From the NCBI GenBank assembly GCA_019459145.1, contig JAIBEK010000032.1:1-64000 (forward strand): a DNA stretch of 64,000 nt. The letters run 5' to 3'. The notes beneath the pieces were generated by a model, which was not told the origin of the DNA, did not search any database, and saw nothing but the letters and a program-made list of their open reading frames with translations. Positions within the stretch are counted from its first letter, which is position 1. The number at the start of each line of letters is the position of its first letter. Made by a program: the position numbers and the translations under genes. Origin of the DNA: Arenimonas sp. GTDB taxonomy: Bacteria; Pseudomonadota; Alphaproteobacteria; Rhizobiales; Rhizobiaceae. Shown here in pieces: positions 17,244 through 30,345 of this stretch.

Positions 17244-17939
17244 TTACCTTTCGTTCTGAACCAGGGGACGGGAGGCGGTATCAGCGGCCTGGCGCAGGGC
17301 GGCGATGTTGCCGGCATAGGCATCAGGCCCCCCTTTGAAGACCGCCGAGCCGGCGACGAGAATGTCGGCGCCGGCCCGGGCGACGAGCGGCGCGGTCTCG
17401 GGCGTCACGCCGCCGTCGATTTCGATCACGATCGGTCTTTCACCGATCATCGCCTTTATGCGCGCGACCTTGTCGACCACGGCCGGTATGAAGGCCTGGC
17501 CGCCGAAGCCGGGATTGACGGTCATCAGCAGCACGAGATCGAGGCGATCGAGAACGTATTCGATGACGTTTTCCGGTGTCGAAGGATTGAGCGAGACGCC
17601 GGCCTTGCAGCCGAGGTCGCGGATAGCCTGCAGCGAGCGGTCGAGATGGGTCGTCGCCTCGGCATGGACGGTGACGATATCGCAACCGGCATCGGCGAAG
17701 GCTGAGAGAAAACCATCGACGGGCTCGATCATCAGATGGCAGTCGAAAACCTTGTCGGTGCGATTGCGGATCGCCTTGATCACCGGCGGACCGAAGGTGA
17801 TGTTGGGCACGAAATGCCCGTCCATCACGTCGAGATGGATCCAGTCGGCACCGGCGCGGCAGACGGCTTCGACTTCCTCGCCAAGCCGCGAGAAGTCGGC
17901 AGACAGAACCGAGGGCGCAATGATGGTCTTCTGGCTCAT
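17244..17939 (-). CDS. cbbE: ribulose-phosphate 3-epimerase
   Basis: Interconverts ribulose 5-phosphate and xylulose 5-phosphate in the Calvin cycle. TIM-barrel family signatures are all seen: [15 protein letters not shown] at the N-terminus, [26 protein letters not shown] and the C-terminal EIDGGVTPE with Asp. 231 aa is normal. Starts by ATGA overlap with cbbX. Its place in the cbb operon supports cbbE over the general rpe copy. Confidence 0.96.
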   Translation of the reverse strand: MSQKTIIAPSVLSADFSRLGEEVEAVCRAGADWIHLDVMDGHFVPNITFGPPVIKAIRNRTDKVFDCHLMIEPVDGFLSAFADAGCDIVTVHAEATTHLDRSLQAIRDLGCKAGVSLNPSTPENVIEYVLDRLDLVLLMTVNPGFGGQAFIPAVVDKVARIKAMIGERPIVIEIDGGVTPETAPLVARAGADILVAGSAVFKGGPDAYAGNIAALRQAADTASRPLVQNER

Positions 17940-18880
17940 GGGGTCTCCTGGCGGTGCTCGGACGGGGCGGGCGGCTTCATGGCGAAGACGCGGCTTGCGG
18001 CGATGTCGCGGCCGATGATGGTCGATAGCTGCTCGGCATTGACCGGTCCCTTGGCCTCCTCGAACAGGCGGTTGGCCTGGCGCAGCCGGGCGCGATCGAG
18101 CGCGTTGCGTATCGAGCGGGCATTGGCGAAATGCGGCTGGCTGCGGCGCCGGGCGATATAGTCAGTCATCACCGCGGTCGCTTCCGCGTCGAGGTGATAT
18201 CCCTGGCGCTCCAGCATGGTTTCGGCGATCGACAGCAGTTCGTCGTCGGCGTAGTCGGGGAAATCGATGTGGTGCGCGATGCGCGAGCGAAAACCCGGAT
18301 TGCTTTCGAAGAAAAGGTCCATGCGGTCGGAATAGCCGGCGAGGATCACGACCAGGTCGTCGCGGTTGTTCTCCATAACCTGCAGCAGTATCTCGATCGC
18401 CTCCTGGCCGTAGTCACGCTCGTTGTCGGGGCGGTAGAGGTAATAGGCCTCGTCGATGAACAGCACGCCGCCCATGGCCTTCTTGAGGATCTCCTTGGTC
18501 TTTGGCGCGGTGTGGCCGATATACTGGCCGACCAGATCGTCACGCGTGACCGAGACGAGGTGGCCCTTGCGGATATAGCCGAGGCGGTGGAGCAGGTTGG
18601 CCATGCGGAGCGCCACTGTCGTCTTGCCGGTGCCGGGATTGCCGGTGAAGCTCATGTGTAGCGACGGCGGTTCGTGGGAAAGCCCCATGGCGCGGCGGGC
18701 CCGCTCGACCAAGAGCAGCGCCGCCGTCTCGCGAATCCGGCGCTTCACGGGTTTCAGGCCCACAAGGTCGCGGTCGAGTTCTTCGAGGATCTCGGCGACG
18801 CCCGAGGTCCGGTATTCCTCGGCGAGGTCGACCGAAGTCGGTAGGCTCTCCTGCGTCACGGTTGTCTCGGGCATTGCCAT
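17936..18880 (-). CDS. cbbX: RuBisCO activase CbbX (red-type)
   Basis: AAA+ ATPase of 314 aa that removes inhibitory sugar phosphates from red-type RuBisCO by pulling on the large-subunit C-terminus. Walker [10 protein letters not shown] near residue 80, Walker [11 protein letters not shown], pore-loop [11 protein letters not shown] and arginine-finger region FRSRIAHH are visible. Located right after cbbS, as usual for form IC operons. MAMPETT at 18880 or an ATG two codons later could start it. Confidence 0.95.
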   Translation of the reverse strand: MAMPETTVTQESLPTSVDLAEEYRTSGVAEILEELDRDLVGLKPVKRRIRETAALLLVERARRAMGLSHEPPSLHMSFTGNPGTGKTTVALRMANLLHRLGYIRKGHLVSVTRDDLVGQYIGHTAPKTKEILKKAMGGVLFIDEAYYLYRPDNERDYGQEAIEILLQVMENNRDDLVVILAGYSDRMDLFFESNPGFRSRIAHHIDFPDYADDELLSIAETMLERQGYHLDAEATAVMTDYIARRRSQPHFANARSIRNALDRARLRQANRLFEEAKGPVNAEQLSTIIGRDIAASRVFAMKPPAPSEHRQETP

Positions 18881-18895
18881 CGTCTCGTCCTTTCG

Positions 18896-19285
18896 TCAGT
18901 TGGTCGTCGACCAGGAGTAATGCTGGGAGCGGCCAGGACCGTCGGTCCGCACCATCCTGAGGTCCGGCTCCCTGTCCGGTCGATTGACGATGAAGGACAT
19001 CGTGACCGTCTCGAAACCACGATTGGAATCGAAGGCATTGAGCCGGATGTAATGCTGGGGATTGGCCTTGCGGCAATCGTCGAGTTCCATCATCACGCCC
19101 TTGGCGTCCTTCAGGTCGAACATCGGGTTGCCCCACATTTCCCAATAGGTGTTGCGGGGGTGGGGATCGTCGGTGTACTCGACACCGATCGCCCAGCCCT
19201 TGCGCAGGCAATATTCCACCTGCGCGGTGATCTGCTCGTCCGTCAGGTCCGGCAGGAACGAGAAGCAGCCTTGGGTGATACGCAT
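18896..19285 (-). CDS. cbbS: RuBisCO small subunit, form IC
   Basis: Small subunit of 129 aa: [19 protein letters not shown] start, [10 protein letters not shown] and the C-terminal extension QHYSWSTTN typical of red-type subunits, which adds a beta-hairpin lining the central pore. Pairs with the upstream cbbL (27-base gap). Confidence 0.97.
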   Translation of the reverse strand: MRITQGCFSFLPDLTDEQITAQVEYCLRKGWAIGVEYTDDPHPRNTYWEMWGNPMFDLKDAKGVMMELDDCRKANPQHYIRLNAFDSNRGFETVTMSFIVNRPDREPDLRMVRTDGPGRSQHYSWSTTN

Positions 19286-19312
19286 TGTCGTTTCTCCTTT
19301 TCTCTCGCTCTG

Positions 19313-21884
<2,572 letters not shown>

Positions 21885-21933
21885 GGTCAGGCGTCCTCTC
21901 TGTGTGCGGTGGTGATGTGGGTGGGGCTTCTCG

Positions 21934-23958
21934 TCATCGGCCGCGCCCACCCTTGTAACCGGCAAGCCGCAGCGCTTCCGCGACGACATGCTCGGCGGTA
22001 ATGCCGAAATGCTTGTAGAGTTCGCCGGCCGGGGCCGAGGCGCCGAAGCCTTGCATACCGATGAAGCTGCCGCGCGGCCCCATCCAGCGATCCCATCCGA
22101 GCCGACCGGCGGCTTCAATGGCGATGCGCGGTGCGCCGCCGAGGGTCTTGCTTTGGTAGGCCTCGTCCTGCGCCTCGAACTTTTCCCAGCAAGGCATGGA
22201 GACCACGGCTGCGGCGATGCCCTTTTCCGTGAGCAATGTCTCGGCGGCGGCAACCGCGATCTCCACCTCGGAGCCGGTGGCGAGAAGCGTCAGGTCGCGT
22301 GGTCCCTTGGCTTCCCGCAGCACATAGGCGCCGCGGGCCGAGAGGTTCTCGTCGCCGGGGACCGTGCGCAGCATCGGCAGGGCCTGGCGGGACAGCGCCA
22401 GCACGCTCGGCGTCGCCTTTTCGGTGAGTGCGATCTCCCAGCATTCGGCCGTCTCGATGATGTCGGCCGGGCGGAAGACGTTGAGGTTGGGCGTGGCGCG
22501 CAGCATGGCCAGATGCTCGACCGGCTGGTGGGTCGGGCCGTCCTCGCCAAGGCCGATGGAATCGTGAGTGAGCACGTAGACGACGGGCAGGCCCATCAGC
22601 GCCGAGAGCCGCATCCCGCCCCGGGCATAGTCGGAGAACACCAGGAAGGTGCCGCCATAGGGGATGAAGCCGCCATGCAGCGCGATGCCGTTCATCGCCG
22701 CCGCCATGGCATGCTCGCGGATGCCGTAGTGCAGGTAGCGACCCTTGAAGCTTCCGGCGGCGATCGGCGCCGTCTGGGAGGTCATGGTCAGGTTGGAGCC
22801 GGTCAGATCGGCCGAACCGCCGATCGTCAGGTCCGTCGCATCGTTGATCACTTCTAACGCCATCTGCGAAGCCTGGCGCGTTGCGACCTTAGTGGATTTC
22901 GCCTGGTGCTCTGTGCGGAACTTCGCCAGACGGCGTCCGACCTCGGCGCCGAGATCACGGCCGATGGTCTGCTCGTAGCGCTTGCGCGAGCGGGAGGCCT
23001 CCCTGCGAATTTCCCAGGCCGTCCGGATTGTCTTGCCCCGCATCGCCACGCCTTCCCAGGCCGCCTTGATGTCCGACGGCACGAAGAAGGGCGGATGGGG
23101 CCAGCCGAGTTTTTCACGCGTGGCGGCGATTTCCTTGTCGCCGAGGGCTGCGCCATGGGTCTTGTGCGAGCCTTCCATGCTGGCGGCGCCCTTGCCGATC
23201 CTGGTCCGGCAGGCGATCAGCGACGGCTTGCGGCTCTTGCGGGCGCGTTCGATCGCTTTTGCCACCGCCTCCGGATCATGGCCGTCGACCGCCTGCGCAT
23301 CCCAGCCGGCGGCGCGGAAGCGGCCGAGTTGGTCCATGGAGGTGGAAAGTTCGGTCGCGCCGTCGATGGAGATGTGGTTGTCGTCCCACAGCACGACGAG
23401 CTTGCGCAGCTTCAGGTGTCCGGCGAGATCGATAGCCTCGTGGCTGATGCCCTCCTGAAGGCAGCCGTCGCCGGCGACGACATAGGTGAAGTGATCGCAG
23501 AGCGACGAACCGAAGCGAGCGGCCATCATCTGTTCGGCGATCGCCATGCCGACTGCCGTGGCGATGCCCTGGCCGAGCGGACCGGTGGTCGTTTCGATGC
23601 CGAGTGCGTGGCCATATTCCGGATGGCCGGCGGTCTTCGATCCCATCTGCCGGAAGGCGGCGAGCTCCGTCATCGGCATGTCGGCAAAGCCGATCAGGTG
23701 ATGGATCGCGTAGAGCAGCATCGAACCGTGTCCGGCGGAAAGCACGAAGCGGTCGCGGTTCGGCCAGTCCGGCATCGAAGGATCTATCCGGATGAAGCGG
23801 TTGAACAGCACTGTCACGGCATCCGCCATGCCCATCGGCATGCCTGGGTGCCCGGAATTGGCCTTCTGCACGGCATCCATGGCGAGGAAGCGGATGGCGT
23901 TCGCCATGGCCTGCTCGGTCACCGCGGCAGTGGTTTCGATCTTCTGCGAAATGTTCAT
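21934..23958 (-). CDS. cbbT: transketolase, Calvin-cycle copy
   Basis: Thiamine diphosphate enzyme of 674 aa. N-terminal [14 protein letters not shown], cofactor site [16 protein letters not shown] with the GDG motif, the second-domain [16 protein letters not shown] with the catalytic Glu, and [15 protein letters not shown] are all present. Rearranges sugar phosphates to regenerate pentose phosphates. Short gap (11 bases) to cbbP upstream. Confidence 0.97.
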   Translation of the reverse strand: MNISQKIETTAAVTEQAMANAIRFLAMDAVQKANSGHPGMPMGMADAVTVLFNRFIRIDPSMPDWPNRDRFVLSAGHGSMLLYAIHHLIGFADMPMTELAAFRQMGSKTAGHPEYGHALGIETTTGPLGQGIATAVGMAIAEQMMAARFGSSLCDHFTYVVAGDGCLQEGISHEAIDLAGHLKLRKLVVLWDDNHISIDGATELSTSMDQLGRFRAAGWDAQAVDGHDPEAVAKAIERARKSRKPSLIACRTRIGKGAASMEGSHKTHGAALGDKEIAATREKLGWPHPPFFVPSDIKAAWEGVAMRGKTIRTAWEIRREASRSRKRYEQTIGRDLGAEVGRRLAKFRTEHQAKSTKVATRQASQMALEVINDATDLTIGGSADLTGSNLTMTSQTAPIAAGSFKGRYLHYGIREHAMAAAMNGIALHGGFIPYGGTFLVFSDYARGGMRLSALMGLPVVYVLTHDSIGLGEDGPTHQPVEHLAMLRATPNLNVFRPADIIETAECWEIALTEKATPSVLALSRQALPMLRTVPGDENLSARGAYVLREAKGPRDLTLLATGSEVEIAVAAAETLLTEKGIAAAVVSMPCWEKFEAQDEAYQSKTLGGAPRIAIEAAGRLGWDRWMGPRGSFIGMQGFGASAPAGELYKHFGITAEHVVAEALRLAGYKGGRGR

Positions 23959-23969
23959 GACTGTCCTCC

Positions 23970-24839
23970 TCACGACATGCGGTGCTTGCGTTCGAGCAGC
24001 TTGTGGATGAGCGGGGTGAAAATCAGTTGCATGGCGAGGTCGAGCTTGTCGCCGGGCACGACGATCGAATTGGCGCGCGACATGAAACTGTTCTGCAGCA
24101 TCGACAGCAGATAGGGAAAATCGATGCCGCGCGGATTGGCAAAGCGGATCACCAGGATCGATTCCGCCGGTGTCGGGATCCAGCGGGCGACGAACGGGTT
24201 CGATGTGTCGACGATCGGGACGCGCTGGAAGTTGATGTCGGTCTGCGAGAATTGCGGGCAGATATAGTGGACATAGTCCGGCATGCGGCGAAGGATGGTG
24301 TCTGTGACGGCCTCCGTCGAGTAGCCGCGGGTCGCCTTGTCGCGATGGATCTTCTGGATCCATTCGAGATTGATGACGGGCACGACGCCGATCTTCAGGT
24401 CGCAATGCTGGGCGAGGTTGAGGTCCTCTGTGACCGCGCAGCCGTGCAGCCCCTCGTAAAACAAGAGGTCGCTGCCCTTGAACTCCTCCCATTCGGTAAA
24501 GGTGCCGGGGGCCGCTCCGTATTTCGCCGCTTCCGCATCGTCGTGGATGTAATGGCGGGTGCGACCGACGCCGCGGCGGCCATATTCCGAGAATACGTTC
24601 TCCAGGATTGCCAGTTCGTTGGCGTCGGCGGCGAAATGGGTGAAGTCGTTGCCCTGCGCCTTTTCCTCTGCGATCTTCTTCTTCATCGCTTCGCGATCAA
24701 AGCGATGGAAGGCGTCGCCCTCGATGAACGAGGCGGAGATGTTCTCACGCTTGAAGATCTTCTCGAAGGTGTCCTTGACGGTGGTGGTGCCGGCGCCGGA
24801 CGAACCGGTGATCGATATGATGGGATATTTTGCTGACAT
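23970..24839 (-). CDS. cbbP: phosphoribulokinase
   Basis: Makes ribulose 1,5-bisphosphate. Bacterial class I enzyme of 289 aa with P-loop [10 protein letters not shown] at residue 12, [12 protein letters not shown] near residue 40 and EGLHGC near 131. Only RuBisCO uses the product, so with cbbL it proves an intact Calvin cycle design. Ten bases downstream of cbbF. Confidence 0.97.
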   Translation of the reverse strand: MSAKYPIISITGSSGAGTTTVKDTFEKIFKRENISASFIEGDAFHRFDREAMKKKIAEEKAQGNDFTHFAADANELAILENVFSEYGRRGVGRTRHYIHDDAEAAKYGAAPGTFTEWEEFKGSDLLFYEGLHGCAVTEDLNLAQHCDLKIGVVPVINLEWIQKIHRDKATRGYSTEAVTDTILRRMPDYVHYICPQFSQTDINFQRVPIVDTSNPFVARWIPTPAESILVIRFANPRGIDFPYLLSMLQNSFMSRANSIVVPGDKLDLAMQLIFTPLIHKLLERKHRMS

Positions 24840-24849
24840 CGTGTTCTCC

Positions 24850-25899
24850 TTAGGCGCGGAACAGGCCGCGCTTGCCGAACAGCGGCGCGCGTTCACCGAT
24901 CATGGTGGGGTCGACATGGTAGCGGGCGACGCGTGCCACCTCGCGGCGCGAGCCGAAGACCAGCGGCACGCGCTGGTGCAGGCTCTCCGGCTCGATCTCG
25001 AGGATGCGGGAGACGGCATTGGTCGCCGCGCCGCCGGCATTCTCGACGAGGAAGGCGATCGGGTTGGCCTCGTAGACCAGCCGCAGCCGTCCTTGCGAAT
25101 AGCCCCTGCGGCTGTCGGCCGGATAGAGGAAGATGCCGCCGCGCACCAGGATGCGATAGGCATCGGCGACCAAGGAGGCGATCCAGCGCATGTTGAAATC
25201 GCGCTCGCGCGGGCCGTCCGCTCCGGCCAGGCAATCGTCGACATAAAGTCGGATCGCTTCTTCCCAGTGGCGGTAATTCGAGGCGTTGATGGCGAATTCG
25301 TGGGCGCGGTCGGCGATGCTGACGGATTTGTAGCCCTGCACGAAGCAGCCGAGCCGGCTCGAGAAGATGAAGATCTCCGTGCCCTTGCCGAGTGACAGCA
25401 CGAGCGCCGTCTGGGGGCCGTAGATGAAGAAGCCCGCGGCCAGCTGGCGTGTGCCGGGCTGCAGGAATGTCGGCATCGGGTCGTGCTCGGCGTTGGTGAT
25501 GGCCGGAAGGATCGAGAACACCGTGCCGACCGAGACATTGGTGTCGATGTTCGACGAGCCGTCGAGCGGATCGATGGCGACCGCAAGCCGCGCTTCCGGA
25601 TTGAGCGAGACAGGATGCTCCAGTTCTTCGGAGGCGTAGAAAGCGACCGGTGCTCCCTGCAGCGAGGAAAGGAACAGATCGTCGCAGATGACGTCCATTT
25701 CCTTCTGCATGTCGCCGTCGGTGTTCGAGGCTCCTCGCAGGCCGTGGAGGTGCGCGCTGAGCGCGCCCTGGCCGACAAGCTTGCGAACATCGAGCGCCGC
25801 GGTTGCCAGCCGCTGTATGACGGCCGCTACGTCGCGTGCCGTTTCATCGCGTGTGGCGATGCATGAAACGAGATATGCCTCGAGTGTTGCGCCTGACAT
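24850..25899 (-). CDS. cbbF: class I fructose-1,6-bisphosphatase
   Basis: Removes the 1-phosphate of fructose (and probably sedoheptulose) bisphosphate. 349 aa, with the metal-site motif AIDPLDGSSNIDTN near residue 110 and the C-terminal substrate region FLYPADSRRGYSQGRLR. ATG 25899 is chosen for GGGAGGA eight bases upstream; an earlier in-frame ATG at 25917 lies over the ribosome site. First gene of the operon, divergent from cbbR. Confidence 0.95.
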   Translation of the reverse strand: MSGATLEAYLVSCIATRDETARDVAAVIQRLATAALDVRKLVGQGALSAHLHGLRGASNTDGDMQKEMDVICDDLFLSSLQGAPVAFYASEELEHPVSLNPEARLAVAIDPLDGSSNIDTNVSVGTVFSILPAITNAEHDPMPTFLQPGTRQLAAGFFIYGPQTALVLSLGKGTEIFIFSSRLGCFVQGYKSVSIADRAHEFAINASNYRHWEEAIRLYVDDCLAGADGPRERDFNMRWIASLVADAYRILVRGGIFLYPADSRRGYSQGRLRLVYEANPIAFLVENAGGAATNAVSRILEIEPESLHQRVPLVFGSRREVARVARYHVDPTMIGERAPLFGKRGLFRA

Positions 25900-25970
25900 G
25901 ATGTCTCCTCCCATCAAGTGTCAGGAGGAGAATGGCGGATTACCGAAGTTTGTAAATTTTATTATATTGA

Positions 25971-26000
25971 CTAACTCAGTTAGAAATATTTATTCTCTAA
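25971..26000. promoter_or_regulatory. candidate CbbR operator between cbbF and cbbR
   Basis: In a short AT-rich gap there are two overlapping inverted repeats: CTAAC-TCA-GTTAG at 25971-25983, and TTAGA-N11-TCTAA at 25980-26000. The latter fits the T-N11-A pattern bound by LysR regulators. The site ends one base before the cbbR start codon, so bound CbbR would also repress its own gene. Confidence 0.6.
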
Positions 26001-26001
26001 T

Positions 26002-26943
26002 ATGCGCAATGTGACCCTCCGCCAACTGCGAACCGTCGAAGCCGTCAGTCGGCTGGGCAAGATCAATCTCGCCGCCGGCGAGCTGGGTTTGACCGGGCCG
26101 GCGCTGACCCTGCAGATCCAGCAATTGGAACGCGACACGGGTGTATTGCTCTTTGATCGGACCCGCGAGGGCATGGTCCCGACAAGCTTCGGTCTTGCCT
26201 TTCTCGAAGCGGCGCATGCGATTGACGAGAGCCTGGCGACCCTTGCGGATTCGGTCGATGCTATGAAGGGCTTGAGAAGCGGGCGGCTGAGGCTCGGCGT
26301 AGTGTCGACCGGCAAGTATTTCGCGCCGCAACTGATTGCCGCCTTTCGCAAGCAGGTGCCTGGGATCGAGATCAACCTGTTCATCGGCAACCGGGCGGAA
26401 ATCATCCAGAAGTTGCGCGATCACGAGGTCGACATCGCCCTGATGGGCCGCCCGCCGCGCGATTTCGACGTTCGCTCCCAGGTGTTCGGCGACCATCCGC
26501 TGGTCTTCATTGCGCCGGCCGATCATCCGTTGGCGGGCAAGCTCGACATATCGCGGGAGCGGATCGCCCAGGAGCAGTTCCTGGTGCGGGAAAGCGGCTC
26601 GGGCACCAGGATTTCGCTGGAGATCTTTCTCAGCGAAGTGCCGCGGCGGCTGGAGGAGCTGGGGACTGAGATGGGGTCGAACGAGACGATCAAGCAGGCG
26701 GTGATCGCCGGGCTCGGGCTTGCCTTCATTTCGGCGCATACCATCGAGCAGGAGGTCAAGCTTGGCCGTCTGATCATTCTCGACGTGGTGGACACGCCGA
26801 TCCGGCGACAGTGGTTCAGCGTGTCGCGCACCGACCGCGCGACCAATCCGGCCATGCAGGCCTTCGAGCGGTTTCTGCTGGCGGAAGGGGCCCGTCACCT
26901 GCCGGTGGTGACGAAGCCCTATCCCGCCAACGCTTTCGGGTGA
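26002..26943 (+). CDS. cbbR: LysR-type regulator of the Calvin-cycle operon
   Basis: Regulator of 313 aa with an N-terminal winged helix (RQLRTVEAVSRLGKINLAA...) and an effector-binding domain. Divergent orientation from cbbF is the standard arrangement. It is expected to activate the cbb operon in response to metabolites such as RuBP, ATP or NADPH. ATG 26002 gives the standard LysR N-terminus, but no Shine-Dalgarno sequence lies upstream: the preceding bases are AT-rich operator. Leaderless or weak translation is likely. Confidence 0.92.
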   Translation: MRNVTLRQLRTVEAVSRLGKINLAAGELGLTGPALTLQIQQLERDTGVLLFDRTREGMVPTSFGLAFLEAAHAIDESLATLADSVDAMKGLRSGRLRLGVVSTGKYFAPQLIAAFRKQVPGIEINLFIGNRAEIIQKLRDHEVDIALMGRPPRDFDVRSQVFGDHPLVFIAPADHPLAGKLDISRERIAQEQFLVRESGSGTRISLEIFLSEVPRRLEELGTEMGSNETIKQAVIAGLGLAFISAHTIEQEVKLGRLIILDVVDTPIRRQWFSVSRTDRATNPAMQAFERFLLAEGARHLPVVTKPYPANAFG

Positions 26944-26962
26944 GACTGTTCGCGCTGTCGGC

Positions 26963-28186
26963 TCAGCCGTCGGCGCGCGACAGGATCTTCTTCTCGAAGA
27001 AGAAGTAGGGGCGGAGTTTTACGCCGACCATGTTGCCGGCAAAGCCGAAGACGGCCCAGAGCCAGCCATGCAGGCTGCCCGAAGCGATGCCGGAGAAATA
27101 GGCGCCGATGTTGCAGCCATAGGCGATGCGGGCGCCATAGCCGAGCAGAAGGCCACCGATCACGGCGGCAAGCACCGAGCGTAGCGGGATGTCGAAGCTG
27201 GGGGCGAACTTTCCGGCCAAGGCCGCTGCCAGCATGGCGCCTGCGATGAGGCCGAAGTTCATCACTGAGGTGATGTCGGCGAGCACGCTCTCACTCAGCG
27301 CCTTGGCATTGGCGGGCGCCTGCCAATAGGCCCAGGCCGAGGGGTCGATGCCGACCAGCTGCGCGCCCTTGGCGCCCCAGAGGGCAAAGGCCGAGGTGAT
27401 GCCCCAGGGACGGCCGGCAAGCGCCAGCGTCGCGAAGTTGAGAAGGACCAGAGCGATGGCACCGGCTACGAGCGGCCAGGGGCCGCGCAGCAGGCGCAAG
27501 AGGCCCTGGCGCTGCGAGGCCGGTTCCGCTTCCAGCGCGCCATGGCGGCGCTTCTCGACCAGAATGGTCGCAGCGGCGATCGCGGCAAAGAGCACCAGCG
27601 AGACCAGGATGCCGCCGGCGGCACCAAAGTTCTCGACCAGCGAGACCGGCGGCAGCGACGGAAGGCCGGTCCACCAATCGAAATGGACGGTGGCAAGCAC
27701 CGAGCCGATGATGAAGAACAAAAGCGTGACCAGCATGCGGGCATTGCCGCCGCCGGCAGTGAACAGCGTGCCCGAGGCGCAGCCGCCACCGAGCTGCATG
27801 CCGATGCCGAACATGAAGGCGCCTGCCAGCACCGAAGTGCCGAGTGGGGAGACGAAGCCCTTCACCGGATTGCCGAACAGCGTGCCGCTGGCGAGAAACG
27901 GGAAGAACAGGATGACGGCGAGGGCAAGAAGGATCATCTGCACGCGCAGGCCGCGACCGCGACCGTCCATGATGAAGACGCGCCAGGCCGAGGTGAAGCC
28001 GAAGGCCGCATGATAGAGGGCGATGCCGAGACCGCCGCCGACAAGGAACAGCGCGCCCTGTTTGACGCCATAGGCGTAACCGAGCAAGAGGGTGCCGAGA
28101 ACGAGGAGGGCGAGTGCGCCGAGGCCGGGGGCACCGAGCAGCGGCTGCCGATCTGGCGCGCTCAGCGGAGATGCGACTGTGGACAT
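26963..28186 (-). CDS. YeeE/YedE-family membrane protein (thiosulfate/sulfur-compound transporter-like)
   Basis: Integral membrane protein of 407 aa, about nine to twelve hydrophobic segments, with the two conserved cysteine motifs of the family: GGGCASGTLF in the first half and YGCNIGAYFSGIASGS in the second. Known members (TsuA) import thiosulfate, with the cysteines in the path. No partner sulfurtransferase gene lies beside it. Convergent with cbbR. A sulfur role near autotrophy genes is plausible but unproven. Confidence 0.85.
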   Translation of the reverse strand: MSTVASPLSAPDRQPLLGAPGLGALALLVLGTLLLGYAYGVKQGALFLVGGGLGIALYHAAFGFTSAWRVFIMDGRGRGLRVQMILLALAVILFFPFLASGTLFGNPVKGFVSPLGTSVLAGAFMFGIGMQLGGGCASGTLFTAGGGNARMLVTLLFFIIGSVLATVHFDWWTGLPSLPPVSLVENFGAAGGILVSLVLFAAIAAATILVEKRRHGALEAEPASQRQGLLRLLRGPWPLVAGAIALVLLNFATLALAGRPWGITSAFALWGAKGAQLVGIDPSAWAYWQAPANAKALSESVLADITSVMNFGLIAGAMLAAALAGKFAPSFDIPLRSVLAAVIGGLLLGYGARIAYGCNIGAYFSGIASGSLHGWLWAVFGFAGNMVGVKLRPYFFFEKKILSRADG

Positions 28187-28369
28187 GGGGAGGCTCCTGA
28201 TGTTGAGGTCGCGATCCTATGTCCTGGCGGCCGCTTTCACGAGAAACGCTGTTCTTCGCCAGAACCGGATCGGAACGGCGTTTTGCGTGTTGGCAAAGGT
28301 CCTTGGATAATTCTACCCAGTTGCCAGGAAAGCCGGATCGATAGAAGCGCTCAGGCGGGTTCTCTTCCC

Positions 28370-28990
28370 TCAGCCCGCAGCCCAACCGAGCGCCGCGGCG
28401 GTGCCGTAGATGAGGCCACCGGTGGTGCTGAGTGCCACGGCGGCCAGAACGATACCGAGAAGCGTGGCCAGCCCATCGCGTTCCATCAATCCCATGGCGA
28501 TCACCACCAACGCGGCAACGGGCAGAACATTGCCGAACGGGATCGGCAGTGCGACGGCTACGGCGAGGAGGAAGACGGGAATGCCGAGCAGGGTTTCGGC
28601 GGTTCTGCCGGTCAGCGGTCTCATTCGATCGCGCCGAAGGATGGTCTCGACCCGCCTGACAAGGGGTGAGGTGTGGCGCACCACCAGTTCGACCGTGCCT
28701 GCCGAAAGCCGTCTCCGGGCCAATATGCGCGGCAACCAGATGGATCGGTTGCCGGCCATGATCTGCAGCGAGACGAAAGCGAGGCAGGTGCCGAAAACCA
28801 TGCCGAACGGGCCGGGGATCGGTGTCAGAGCCGGCAAGGACAGAATGAGGATGGCGAAGGCGATACTGGTCCGGCCCATCGCCGCGAGAAGCTCGCCGAG
28901 CGTGATCGTTCCCGCTTCGCTTGCCGCCTGGGCGAGGGCTGCGAGTTGAGTGGAAGCGGTGCCTGCCTGTTCAGTGGGGGCGGCGTCCAT
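28370..28990 (-). CDS. ExoD-family membrane protein
   Basis: Membrane protein of 206 aa with three to four hydrophobic segments and ExoD family sequence (ITLGELLAAMGRTSIAFAIL, LPALTPIPGPFGMVFG). In Sinorhizobium exoD mutants are altered in exopolysaccharide and alkali tolerance; the biochemical role is unclear. ATG 28990 is the family-like start. The 180-base gap to the YeeE gene holds nothing I can name. Confidence 0.85.
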   Translation of the reverse strand: MDAAPTEQAGTASTQLAALAQAASEAGTITLGELLAAMGRTSIAFAILILSLPALTPIPGPFGMVFGTCLAFVSLQIMAGNRSIWLPRILARRRLSAGTVELVVRHTSPLVRRVETILRRDRMRPLTGRTAETLLGIPVFLLAVAVALPIPFGNVLPVAALVVIAMGLMERDGLATLLGIVLAAVALSTTGGLIYGTAAALGWAAG

Positions 28991-29179
28991 CGGTCCTCGA
29001 TCCTTGGCCTTCTGTCGGCGGTTTGATTGCTCAAGCAAATTCGCCGGCTGCTCGGGCGTGCATGCAGGTTCGCCAAAGGCTGGGACAAGATGAGGGCGTT
29101 TCCATGGCCGCCTCCCGTGGTCAACTCGCGCGACACGCTTTAGCATGCCCGTCATCGACAGGACGGGACAGGAGAAACC

Positions 29180-30340
29180 ATGCAAGCCTTTCAGTTCAAC
29201 ACCACGCCGCAGGTGATCTTTCGGCCCGGCGCCGCCAACGAGATCGGCGCCCTGGCGCGCCTGAAATGTGGCGCTAGACCCCTTCTTGTCACGGATCCCG
29301 GCCTGCGCCGGATCGGCCTGTGCGATCCGGCACTTCGATCGCTTGCCGAAGCCGGGCTCGCGGTGGCGGTGTTCGACGCGGTCGAAGCGGACCCCTCGCT
29401 TGCGACGGTGATGGCCGCGGTGGAGGCCGGACGTGCGGCCGAGGCGACGGGTGTCATCGGCTTCGGTGGCGGCTCCTCGCTCGATGTCGCCAAGGTCGTG
29501 GCATTGTTGCTCGGCTCCGGCGAAGAGATCGACACCGCCTGGGGCGTCGGCAACGCGAAAGGGCCGCGCCTGCCGCTCATCCTCGCGCCGACGACGGCCG
29601 GCACCGGCTCGGAGGTGACCCCGGTCTCGATCATCACCGTCGGCGGGGAGGAAAAGAGGGGCGTGTCGTCGCCGATCCTGCTGCCGGATGTCGCCTTGCT
29701 CGACCCCGAGCTGACGCTCGGCCTGCCGGCGCCGATCACGGCGGCCACCGGAATCGACGCGATGGTACACGCGATCGAGGCCTATGCCTCGAAGAACGCC
29801 AACAACAATCCGCTGTCCAGGATGCTGGCGCACCAGGCGCTGCAACTGCTGGGCGCCAATATCGAGGCGGCCGTGTTCGACGGGGCCAACCGCGACGCAC
29901 GCGGCGCCATGCTGCTCGGCTCGATGCTGGCCGGTCAGGCCTTCGCCAATTCTCCGGTCGCCGCGGTCCATGCGCTCGCCTACCCGATCGGCGGGATTTT
30001 TCACATTCCCCACGGACTGTCCAATGCCCTGGTCCTGCCGCATGTCCTGCGGTTCAATGCACCGCAGGCGGCGGGTCTCTATGCCGAAATCGCCGCCGAT
30101 GTCTTCCCCGATCTGGCGAAGGAGCAGGGAACGCAGGGACGTTGCGCAGCTTTCATCGAGCGCCTTTCCGACCTGTCGCAAAGGCTCGGTCTGCAGACAA
30201 GGCTGCGCGATGTCGGCATCGGCGAGGCCGATCTGCCGCGCATGGCCAGCGAGGCGATGAAGCAGGGCCGCCTGCTCGTCAACAATCCCCGCGAGGTCAA
30301 CGAGGCGGATGCGCTTGCAATCTATCGGGCGGCGTGGTGA
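29180..30340 (+). CDS. iron-containing alcohol dehydrogenase
   Basis: NAD(P)-dependent group III dehydrogenase of 386 aa. Cofactor loop GFGGGSSLDVAK near residue 95, APTTAGTGSEVT, and metal-binding His/Asp in TGIDAMVHAIEAY and GIFHIPHGLSNA are visible. Ribosome site ACAGGAGA upstream. Substrate could be a short alcohol, a diol or lactaldehyde. Followed by a thioesterase whose alternative GTG start overlaps its stop. Confidence 0.9.
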   Translation: MQAFQFNTTPQVIFRPGAANEIGALARLKCGARPLLVTDPGLRRIGLCDPALRSLAEAGLAVAVFDAVEADPSLATVMAAVEAGRAAEATGVIGFGGGSSLDVAKVVALLLGSGEEIDTAWGVGNAKGPRLPLILAPTTAGTGSEVTPVSIITVGGEEKRGVSSPILLPDVALLDPELTLGLPAPITAATGIDAMVHAIEAYASKNANNNPLSRMLAHQALQLLGANIEAAVFDGANRDARGAMLLGSMLAGQAFANSPVAAVHALAYPIGGIFHIPHGLSNALVLPHVLRFNAPQAAGLYAEIAADVFPDLAKEQGTQGRCAAFIERLSDLSQRLGLQTRLRDVGIGEADLPRMASEAMKQGRLLVNNPREVNEADALAIYRAAW

Positions 30341-30345
30341 GCGAC

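Noticed and set aside
22906..24114. 402-codon open frame antisense to cbbT and the end of cbbP
   Set aside because: No domain; shadow of transketolase.
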